A DNA stretch of 64,000 bases from Mucilaginibacter sp. KACC 22773 (GTDB lineage Bacteria > Bacteroidota > Bacteroidia > Sphingobacteriales > Sphingobacteriaceae): the NCBI RefSeq assembly GCF_028736215.1, contig NZ_CP117883.1, positions 6,572,001 to 6,636,000 of the forward strand, read 5' to 3'. Shown here in pieces: positions 35,313-44,600 of the stretch (positions are counted from its first letter, which is position 1; every line of letters begins with the position of its first letter). A program made the translations under genes and the position numbers. The notes beneath the pieces are model-generated. The model was given only the letters and a program-made list of their open reading frames with translations, did not search any database and had not been told where the DNA came from.

Positions 35313-38300
35313 ATGCAGCCAACGCAATTTAACTATCCTGAGTTTGTACCAGATCAAATACTCACGAGCAGTAACCTCAACGATATGTTTAACTATCTTG
35401 ACGAGCAGGATAGGTTAACGCGGACAAACCTTATTGGAGTAGGCATTGTATGCGGTTTGGAGGTATCGTTAAACGCGAGTTATACCCAGCTTACCATAAG
35501 CGCCGGTTGTGGTATAACATCAGGAGGGTATTTGATCACTTTCCCTAAAACAACATTTACACAATATAACGACTATAACGCCCTTAAGCCGCTTTATTAC
35601 GAAAAGTTTGTTGATGGCGTAAGCAAAACCCAACGCTATAAGCTGGCCCAGCTTTTTGAAACTGCAGTGGTTGAAGGCGCGACCCCATTGAGTAAAGACT
35701 ACCTGAAAGATAAAGTAGTGATGCTTTATGTTGAGCTTTTGGAAGATCAGGCAAAAAATTGCGATCCTGGAAGCTGTGATGACAAAGGGAAAAATATCGA
35801 CATCACTTTCAGGCCCTTACTAATCAGCATCGACGATGCTGCAAAACTTAAAACCGCCGGTGCCGATTACGGAGATTCCGGCACCGCCTATAAAACGCTG
35901 CCCAAACTAAAAATGCCGCGATATAACGTACCCGCTACCCTACTACAGTCAACCGCCCAGGTACTTGATGTTTATCGTAAAATATTATCAACCTCGTTTA
36001 TTGATAACGTTCAAAATGCGTTAACCCAAACCTATAATAACCTGCAGCCGGTTATTAAAGATATCTATCCAACTAATCCGTTTGCTCAATTGAGCTCAAA
36101 TATGGCATTCCTCAACAACGGAAGCTTAACCGAATTGGAGGCCATCAACTATCAATATTACTATGATCTTTTCAGCGACGTTGAACTGGCATACAGCGAA
36201 CTCCGGGAAACCGGTATCGAAGCGCTGAGTTTGTGCTGCCCCGATGCCAACCTGTTCAGGCTCCATTTACTGTTGGGCAATGTCATTCAGGATAATGCTA
36301 ATCCGCCGCTTGTTAACAGGCAATATTTTATCCCATCGCCGGTGATGGAGTGCCATTGCAAGCAAACCAACCGGCTGCGCTGGTTATTTAAACGCATCCA
36401 GCTTTTGCTGCAAAACTTCTACGCCGCGTATGGTGTTACGGGCAACTTCGGCGATTTGTACACGCCAGAACAATTAAAAGCACGCCAGTTAAATAACAAC
36501 ATCAGGATAACGCCGAGCAGCCTGGGGAAATATCCTTTGGCAAAAAAGGCTATCCCGTTTTATTATATGCCGGTTGAGGGCACAGGTTCCCTGGTTGATA
36601 ATTGGGATATTGAAAAAACGGCCGATGGAGAGGCCGATCAAAACTTATCATATAATTCCAACTTATATGCCACAGACGATTACGTACTGAACCCGCTTAA
36701 TTATGACCTGGAACCCTATAATTTTTTACGGGTAGAAGGCCATATAGGGATGAATTATACAACAGCATTAAAAAGCATAGTAGGCCTAAGAAATAAAAAC
36801 CGCCTTCCTTTTGATGTAGTAGCCCTTGGTACCGACCTGGAATCGCTCAAAACTGCGCTGGCCGACCTGGGCAAAACCAGTACTGTTGCCGCGCTTGTTG
36901 AAAAATATGCCGACCGGATAAAAACGCCATGCCAGTTCCAGGATATCGATACCCTTTATGATACCCTTATAGCCGAAATTACTTGTCAGCTGTGCCGTAC
37001 GATGCTGTATTTTTACCAGCTTAACGAGCCCGGCACTACCGGCGATACCCTCCTTTCAAAAGTGCCGCTGGTACTTAAATGCAATCCCGGGTATTATGTA
37101 CAGCCTGCTACATTTGGTTTTTTCTTCGAAAAATTCTACGCCAATTATAAAAAGGATGGTATCGCATTTATGTACCGCTCTTTTGATAAGCAGGGTTTTA
37201 CACCTATCAACATATATTTCTTTTTCCTGCTTTATATCGAGCAGTTCTTTGAAACATTCACCTCATCATTAGGCAACTTCAACTTCGCTGCTTTTACAGA
37301 GGCCTATAAAAGGATGATCTCGATAGCTACCGATATCAAAGATACTCTTAGCAACCAAACGGAAAACGACAGTGTTAGCCTTGAAACGTTGGAGCAGCTT
37401 AAAAAGCTGATAGGAATGTGCGTTCAAAAGCCGATTGAAGCACTTTATAAGGATTATCTTTTACGTTGGGTGCACATTATGATGCTGCAAAAGTTTGGGT
37501 ATTTTGCGCGTAAACATCCCGGCATACAGCATAAAGCCGGGGTACCCATGGGCGGTACCTTTGTAATGGTTTATCATGAAGTACCAGTTCCTGATCCAAC
37601 TACAAACAATGCGGCCACTCTCGCTAATGCTGCCAGGGAACAAGCCGCTGATGCGGTGCTTGCAAAAGCCAACCAGAGCCCGCAGGAAGTTTTAAAGCTT
37701 TTTGGTCTTGCTGCACCCAATATTCAGCAACCACCGGCAGCTCCACAGGCGGGCGCCCCAATTAATATGGAAGAAGCCACCGGTGGTAAAGTGATTGCCG
37801 ACGCGCCAAAATTTCAAGGTGGTTTTGAAATTAATGCGCCTGAATACACCGGACCGGCGTCGCACTTTGATGATATTAATGCATTTAAAACCGAAAACCA
37901 GGCAGAACTTGATGAACTTGGAATATTGTTGCAAGGTATAAATGCAACACAAAGCCCATTGGCAGATGCGGTAGCCGAAATAGGGAATGGTATAGTGATA
38001 GCCGATTTTTACCTGCCGTATATGTGTTGCTCCGACTGTCCGCCAATACAATTTACCGTTAACGAAGTTGCCGAACCGCTTACCACAGCTGTTCCGCCCG
38101 GCGTTTTCTGCGGAGCAGACGACAAAACTTATGATATTAAGGTTACACCCGATGGTGGCGAAATAACGGGCGAAGGAACCTCTAAAACTGCTGAGGGTAA
38201 ATTTGTGTTTACCCCATCGGTTATTACGTTTGCTGCTGCAGATAAAGCACGAGACATTACTTTAACGTATAAGGCTTTCGGCCAAAGTATTACAACAAAA

Positions 38301-40115
38301 GTAACTGTTTATCAAAAACCAGTAGCTGATTTTGATGCGGTGCCTATAGAAGGAGAAACAACCGTTACTATTACCAATAAATCATCTGCTTTTGCTGATA
38401 AATATTCATGGGATTTTGGAGACAACCAGGCATCCCTTGATAAAGATCCGGCACCGCATAACTATACTTCTGATGGTGCGTTTACTATCACACTTTCGAT
38501 ATCAAATAATAACATTTGTAACGATAAAATATCTAAAGAAGTCACAATCAATACTCCTGATGTAACCATCAGTATGAGTAAGTCTGTCTTTTGCAGTAAT
38601 GATGATACACCCTACCAAATATCAGTTGCTCCGGACGGAGCAACAGTTGATGGCGAAGGAGCTGTAGATCAGGGAGGAGGAAATTTTGTATTTGCAGCAA
38701 ATAAAGTTGCGATGAACGGGGCTGCAAGTAAAAAAATTACACTTACTGCCCATAAAGGAACAAAAAATAAACAACTTGATATAACCGTATATCAGCAGCC
38801 GACAGCCGATTTTGCAATTGTGCCGCAAACAGATAAACCAGGCACTGTTGCATTTATCAATAAGTCGCCAGCGTACGTTACCGGCTATCAGTGGACTTTT
38901 GGCGACTTGACACCGGCATCTACCGATGCAACACCGCCACCGCACACTTATACAACCGAAGGCGATTACCCAATAACCCTGGAGGTTTATAACAGCGATT
39001 GTAAAGGTATTCCAAAGACTATTAATTATAACGTTCAATTACCCAAGCCCGAGATTGATATAATTCCTAAATTATTCTGTATCCAGGATACTAAACCTTA
39101 CCCAATCTCAGTAGGCGCAGATGGTGGCACGGTGACCGGCGACGGTGTAAACCAGCTCGCAGACGGTTCTTATATATTTACGCCGTCTTCTGTTCCGGTG
39201 TTTCCAGGCGTAACAAGGCCAGTAATTTTTACAAATACGTTAAATGGAGTGCAAAAAACCGTTGAGGTAACACTGTACAGCGCACCAATTGTCAAATTTT
39301 CAACAGCGCCGGGCGGTGATTCTCCTTTTAGTGTTCAGTTTATAAATGAAACTGAAAATGCTGATAAATTTCAATGGATATTTGATACACAGGGCACATC
39401 TGACGAGAGAGACCCAATCAAGACATTTAGCTTGGCGGGAACCATTAATGTTACTCTGCGGGCATCAAACGCCGACATGTGTAAAGGCTTTATAACACAG
39501 CCTGTTATTGTAGGACAGCAGCTAATTACCAAAACTTGCCTGCCGGTAGCCGGTATTTTAGAGCAGTTTAACGGACTGAAAGAAATAGACACAAAAAACT
39601 ATTCGGCTTTTGTAAGGGCCTTCCCGGTATTAACTACCGAATTGAAGCCGTTTTTTGAAAGCCTTAGCGGCGCAGATGGATTGAGCATGGAGGACCAGGT
39701 AGCCTTATTTAAAAAGCGCAAAGCTACAGACCTGATACCTAAATGGATAGACATGCTTACCAAATTGCTTGAAAAAAACATCGCGCTTGCCGGGTTAACA
39801 GCAGCCTTGGTGAAAATACTATCACAGCTGATAGAACATATCGCCTGTATTCAGCCTGATGACATCAGCAAAGCCAAAGTTCCAATGGCCGATGCATTAA
39901 ATACCCTCGGCGCTTTTTGCGAAGCGTTTTTAGCGATGGTTAAAAAAGCAACAGCAGACCAGAAGCAACAATTGGCTATCGCCATTAGCCAAATGAATAA
40001 GTTGGACGATGGCCTCAAAGAAGAAATACAGCGGGTTGCGTCAAACAACGAAAACACAACTAAAACTAATTATGTGGCCGTATTAAAGAAAATCATTAAA
40101 CTGTTTGTAGCATAA
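35313..40115 (+). CDS. Giant PKD-repeat baseplate/fibre protein in the Afp13 position
   Basis: A 1600-aa protein between the wedge and tape-measure genes, where Afp has its tail fibre. The N-terminus (VPDQILTSSNLNDMFNYLDE, then LIGVGIVCGLEV) resembles a baseplate-associated family in which a helix leads into GxGxVCGLEV. Residues about 100-780 are helical and unrecognised; 780-930 look like a linker rich in Ala and Gln. From 932 there are three composite units of about 162 residues, each an Ig-like module starting FC plus a PKD domain (WDFGD and WTFGD in the first two; the third has WIFDTQG). A helical tail covers about 1410-1600. No signal peptide. Likely a fibre or cage with receptor-binding function. 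Confidence 0.75.
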   Translation: MQPTQFNYPEFVPDQILTSSNLNDMFNYLDEQDRLTRTNLIGVGIVCGLEVSLNASYTQLTISAGCGITSGGYLITFPKTTFTQYNDYNALKPLYYEKFVDGVSKTQRYKLAQLFETAVVEGATPLSKDYLKDKVVMLYVELLEDQAKNCDPGSCDDKGKNIDITFRPLLISIDDAAKLKTAGADYGDSGTAYKTLPKLKMPRYNVPATLLQSTAQVLDVYRKILSTSFIDNVQNALTQTYNNLQPVIKDIYPTNPFAQLSSNMAFLNNGSLTELEAINYQYYYDLFSDVELAYSELRETGIEALSLCCPDANLFRLHLLLGNVIQDNANPPLVNRQYFIPSPVMECHCKQTNRLRWLFKRIQLLLQNFYAAYGVTGNFGDLYTPEQLKARQLNNNIRITPSSLGKYPLAKKAIPFYYMPVEGTGSLVDNWDIEKTADGEADQNLSYNSNLYATDDYVLNPLNYDLEPYNFLRVEGHIGMNYTTALKSIVGLRNKNRLPFDVVALGTDLESLKTALADLGKTSTVAALVEKYADRIKTPCQFQDIDTLYDTLIAEITCQLCRTMLYFYQLNEPGTTGDTLLSKVPLVLKCNPGYYVQPATFGFFFEKFYANYKKDGIAFMYRSFDKQGFTPINIYFFFLLYIEQFFETFTSSLGNFNFAAFTEAYKRMISIATDIKDTLSNQTENDSVSLETLEQLKKLIGMCVQKPIEALYKDYLLRWVHIMMLQKFGYFARKHPGIQHKAGVPMGGTFVMVYHEVPVPDPTTNNAATLANAAREQAADAVLAKANQSPQEVLKLFGLAAPNIQQPPAAPQAGAPINMEEATGGKVIADAPKFQGGFEINAPEYTGPASHFDDINAFKTENQAELDELGILLQGINATQSPLADAVAEIGNGIVIADFYLPYMCCSDCPPIQFTVNEVAEPLTTAVPPGVFCGADDKTYDIKVTPDGGEITGEGTSKTAEGKFVFTPSVITFAAADKARDITLTYKAFGQSITTKVTVYQKPVADFDAVPIEGETTVTITNKSSAFADKYSWDFGDNQASLDKDPAPHNYTSDGAFTITLSISNNNICNDKISKEVTINTPDVTISMSKSVFCSNDDTPYQISVAPDGATVDGEGAVDQGGGNFVFAANKVAMNGAASKKITLTAHKGTKNKQLDITVYQQPTADFAIVPQTDKPGTVAFINKSPAYVTGYQWTFGDLTPASTDATPPPHTYTTEGDYPITLEVYNSDCKGIPKTINYNVQLPKPEIDIIPKLFCIQDTKPYPISVGADGGTVTGDGVNQLADGSYIFTPSSVPVFPGVTRPVIFTNTLNGVQKTVEVTLYSAPIVKFSTAPGGDSPFSVQFINETENADKFQWIFDTQGTSDERDPIKTFSLAGTINVTLRASNADMCKGFITQPVIVGQQLITKTCLPVAGILEQFNGLKEIDTKNYSAFVRAFPVLTTELKPFFESLSGADGLSMEDQVALFKKRKATDLIPKWIDMLTKLLEKNIALAGLTAALVKILSQLIEHIACIQPDDISKAKVPMADALNTLGAFCEAFLAMVKKATADQKQQLAIAISQMNKLDDGLKEEIQRVASNNENTTKTNYVAVLKKIIKLFVA
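38106..39518 (+). repeat. Three composite Ig-like/PKD protein repeats (period about 162 aa)
   Basis: Units begin at FCGADDKTYDIKV (residue 932), FCSNDDTPYQISV (1093) and FCIQDTKPYPISV (1255), so spacings are 161 and 162 residues. Each unit holds an Ig-like half ending in a YQKP/YQQP/YSAP turn and a PKD half ending around NxxxC. Every unit has exactly two cysteines: one at its start and one near the end of its PKD domain. The DNA of the three units is well diverged, so this is an old duplication. Confidence 0.85.
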
Positions 40116-40133
40116 AAAATGTATTGACTTTCT

Positions 40134-41597
40134 ATGTTTTTAGAAACTGAAAATAACATTGGTAATCTTTCATTTCAATTGCAGTATAACGGCAACGTGG
40201 ATGGTATTGCAATAAAAAAAACAACGGAGGATATAGTTGAGCACAATTTTTTACCTGCGCTGGAAAGTTTGCTGGATAAGCACAGTCCGCCACAAAATGT
40301 TGTTTCAATAGATAAACTAATTTGCGAAATTAATATTGGTGCCAGCGACCTAAATGATGGGCTCACCGGTAAAATAATGCTGCAACTGGAAAAATTGCTG
40401 CTGGAAAAGCTTGCTTTGGTTAATGACACTGAACAACCACCAACTATTGAAAAGCGTTTTGCCGAAACTTTGTTGTATTACCTGGAGAACGGGTATTTGC
40501 CGTGGTGGGCGGCAATAAGCACCAGGCAACAGCTTAATGAACTGATAATAAGACAGGTTAAAAGTGAAATTCCTGGTAGTATGGCGGATGCCTTGCTGAT
40601 CTTATTAAAACGCGAAACAGTTGTGGCCCGCATATGTAATGATTTTGAAGACGCTACTTTTTGGAACTTTTTTAAATTGTTGCCGGGGTGGGTTGATAAT
40701 TCCATTACCACAGCCTGGCAAAAGGATTATTTCACTTTTATTGCTGGCGAAAAACCAGCCTTTGATAAACGCCAAACCTCTTTTTTGTATAAAAAAAGTC
40801 TTTTGAAAAGCCTATCGTTTTATAAAGCTACCCAATTGGCATTTAATCTTATCGGGATAAACAAGCAATTTGTAAGTTCTTTTACAGCCGGGGTTTGGCT
40901 GCACTTTATTTCATTCGATAAAAACTTCGCGGCAGATGCTGCGAAATTGATCAACAAAATAAAAAATGAAGAGCTGAAAACAACGTTGGCATTGACTGGC
41001 AACCAGGATAGTAGCACAAATGAAAAAAATTTACAAACAACAGAAGCAGGAAAACCAGATAACGCAAAGGAAAAAGCAGAAGAAGCAGAAAACACTCCAA
41101 TTAAGGATGCTATCTATATCAACAATAGCGGCCTTGTAATTATTGCGCCTTATTTAGGCATGTTTTTCAGAAAAGCAGGTATTGTAGAGGACGATAAAAT
41201 AACTGATTTAACCAAAGCAATTACCCTGTTAAATTATATCAGCAAAGGTTTTGATGCGTTTGCCGAATTCGAAATTGTTTTGCCAAAACTGCTTTGCGGT
41301 CTCGACGTGAAAGATGCACTTAAATACCGGTATATGGTTACCGCCGACGATGTTGCAATGATAGATGAGTTGCTTAGCTCCATTGTAGCTAACTGGCCGA
41401 TCTTGAAAAACACGTCGAATGACACCTTGCGCAGCACATTTTTACTGCGCGATGGAAAGCTTACTTTTAAAGATAATGGCCCGCGCCTTAAAGTACAGCA
41501 AAACTCCCTGGATGTTTTACTGGAACATCTTCCCTGGAATATCAGTATGGTAAAGCTGCCCTGGATGAAAAATATATTATATGTTGAGTGGGTATAA
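40134..41597 (+). CDS. Contractile injection system tape-measure protein (Afp14-like)
   Basis: Thought to set the length of the tube. The C-terminal 170 residues match the CIS tape-measure family: NNSGLVIIAPYLGMFFRKAGI, AITLLNYISKGF, EFEIVLPKLLCGLDV, and SLDVLLEHLPWNISMVKLPWM. The N-terminal 300 residues are helical (RFAETLLYYLENGYLPWW). At about residues 285-315 there is a charged Glu/Lys/Ala linker. At 487 aa it is shorter than many relatives. Starts 18 bp after the PKD protein. Confidence 0.9.
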   Translation: MFLETENNIGNLSFQLQYNGNVDGIAIKKTTEDIVEHNFLPALESLLDKHSPPQNVVSIDKLICEINIGASDLNDGLTGKIMLQLEKLLLEKLALVNDTEQPPTIEKRFAETLLYYLENGYLPWWAAISTRQQLNELIIRQVKSEIPGSMADALLILLKRETVVARICNDFEDATFWNFFKLLPGWVDNSITTAWQKDYFTFIAGEKPAFDKRQTSFLYKKSLLKSLSFYKATQLAFNLIGINKQFVSSFTAGVWLHFISFDKNFAADAAKLINKIKNEELKTTLALTGNQDSSTNEKNLQTTEAGKPDNAKEKAEEAENTPIKDAIYINNSGLVIIAPYLGMFFRKAGIVEDDKITDLTKAITLLNYISKGFDAFAEFEIVLPKLLCGLDVKDALKYRYMVTADDVAMIDELLSSIVANWPILKNTSNDTLRSTFLLRDGKLTFKDNGPRLKVQQNSLDVLLEHLPWNISMVKLPWMKNILYVEWV

Positions 41598-41675
41598 ATT
41601 AATCTTATTAGTAAATCGAAAAAGGACATAACAATTGATAGTTAAGCTTTAACGCATTAGTTTTTACTTTTTAAT

Positions 41676-44600
41676 ATGGTATCAACCACCGAAAAAACGG
41701 CTAAAACAAATCACATCGCCCCAAAAAAGGCGGATGGGAATTGTTTTTTCCGGAAGGCCGAGGAGCCTTCGTTTTTTCAGTCGAATGATAAACCAGCATT
41801 TTTTGGTGGGGCTGCTGTTCAGCCCAAATTATCTGTAAGCACGCCCGATGATCCCCACGAAAAAGAAGCTGACCAGGTGGCCGACCAGGTAATGCGCATG
41901 CCGGAACCGGTAGCCGCCCCCGTTAATACCAACCCCCAACAGGGCGAAGACCTGCAACGGAAAGAAGAGGAAGAACATACAGTGCACCCCAAACTGGAAA
42001 CCCCTTCTATCACTTCGCTGCAATGCAAACAGCAGGGAACCATCATCAGCCCAAGGCTAATGCCGTTTGTGCAGCGTAGCAGCAACAGCGACGAATTTGT
42101 ATCGGATAACAGCGACAATGCACCATCCGGTCAGCATAGTGAAGGCCACTTATCATTAAAATCACTCCCATTATGCCGCAGCCCCGGCCAGGCCGAAAGT
42201 AACCGTGGGCCGCCGGCAGCAAGTTCCAGCTTTGAATCGTCACTTTCCTCAAGTAAGGGGAATGGCAGCGCTTTGCCGTCTGACACGATGGCGAGCATGA
42301 ACTCGCGTTTCAATACTGATTTCAGCGGTGTGCGTATTCATACCGGCGCAACAGCCGAAACCTTAAGCAGCAGCATAAACGCCCAGGCATTTACGCATGG
42401 CAGCGATATTTATTTCAATACCGGCAAATTTCAGCCCGGTACTGATAGTGGTGGCTTATTGCTTGCACATGAGCTTACACATACTATACAGCAAGGCAGC
42501 GTCTCTCAACCTGCCCAGGGAAGTGCTGTATCCCGAAAACCCATTATACAACGCCAGGCTCATGACAGACCTGTGCCCTCTCAATTAAATAATGCCGTAG
42601 CCAAAGCCAAAGGCGAAGTAGGTAAAGTAAATGCAAATGAGGCTGGTCCTGATGGATTCCGTACGGGCTGGCAAAGGCTTGTTGAATATTTTAAAACCAC
42701 CCTGGGCCAGGATAAAGTTGTTGCCGAAGGGCAACCCGGTTCGCAGGGTGCCGTTTCCGAAGGCGATATTAAAAAAGAAAGAAAAATTGATAATGCGCTG
42801 CCGCCTGCAAACCCAAGGCCGGCCGCCGGTCCGTACGTTAGGGATGCTATGCCAAGTTGGTGTGGTATTTTCGCGTTCTGGAGTTTGCACAAAGGCGGTG
42901 TACCGTTAAGGAGATGGGAAATAGGCGGGCCGCCGGCAGTTGATGTTAACGCTGCGTATCCGCCGGGCTATATTCCAAAAGCCGGCGATATAGCCTACCG
43001 GAATGCATTTTCGCACTATGCGCTGGTGGAGAAAGCCACTGGCGATACAGTTACCACTATAAACGGAAATACATCAGGCGAGAATAACCTTGGCGCCCAA
43101 ATCCAGGTTAAGGATCATCCGCTAAAAAGCTGGACAGCATTTTTTGATCCATTGATGCTGATGAACGGGCAGCTTGGCTCGGGCGATACTGCTGCTGAAG
43201 AAAAACCAAAGACGCTAAGGGAGATGCGGCAGCAAATATTCCACGTAAACCGCAAAGAAGATACAACCTCCGGCGATGCAGAAAGCACCGGTGATAGCAT
43301 AGAAACACAGGTACATGCCAAACCCGAACTAAGCAACTGGGCCGTTAATCCGGCCGGCGCGCTTACACATAGCCCGCCGGTTACACCCGCTGTACAGGCT
43401 AAAGAAGAACCAGGCCATCATGAGGATGACCTACAGGAAAATGAGGCACACTATGAGCCGCATAGCCACGAGATACAACGAAAACATGATGGTGAATACG
43501 CTCACAATGAGCCGCAGGGGCCGGATGTTCAGCTTAAGGCGGATAGAAAGATTCAATGTTCATGGTTTGATAGCGCTTTATCTGTCATTAATTCGGCGGT
43601 TGATTATGTAGCCAAGGGACTGGAAGCCGGTAAGGAATTTTTACTTAACCAGGCCCGCGATTTTGCAATGGCCATACCGGGCTATATGGCCCTGCGCGTG
43701 GTATTGGGCGAAGACCCTATAACCAATCAGCAGGTTGAGCGTAATGGCCATAACTTTATTGAGGCCGCATTTGATATTATGCCGGGTGGCCGCCTGTTGC
43801 ACCAAAAACTCGAAGAACTTGGCGCACTCAGAACTGCCGAAGCATGGGTTGACACACAAATAGCTGCTATTACATCTGTAGTACAGGGGATTGAGAATAG
43901 TGTTGAAAGCTTCTGGAACCACCTTTCGCTTACCGACCTTGCGCACCCTCAACAGATATTTGAGCGGATAGGAACCATTATACATGATGCCATAACCAGC
44001 ATCATCAATTTTGCGGTAAACGCTGCGACCGAGTTGCTGGCCATTGTTAAACGCTTCCTGCTTAACCAACTGGTATCGTTTATCAAAGATCATACTACGG
44101 CCTATCCGTTACTGTGTGTTATTTTAGGACAAGATCCTGTAACCGATGAACATGTAGACAGGAACGGCACAACCATATTGAATGCATTGCTGGAACTTGG
44201 CGGCGAAGAAGGCCGCGAACAGCGTCGGCAGATGCAGGAAACGGGCAGCTTTAAAAAGGTTGCAGATTATATCGACCGGGACATCCGGATATTTGGCAAT
44301 GCCTATACTGACATAAAAGCCGGCATTGCCCATATCTGGGACTACGTATCTATCAACAGCCTGATGCATCCGATAGATACTTTCAATGAGATTTATAACA
44401 CTTTTGCGGCGCCGGTACGCAAGGTATGGGATTTTGTAACCGAAGTGGGTGCCGCAATACTCCGGTTTATAAAAGAGGTATTGATGGTGCGCCTCTCGGC
44501 ATGGGCGCGTACGCAGCGGGGCTATTTCCTGGTTACAGTTATTATTGGCGAAGATCCGTTTACGAAAGCAAATGTTCCGCGAAATACCGAGAATGTGATC

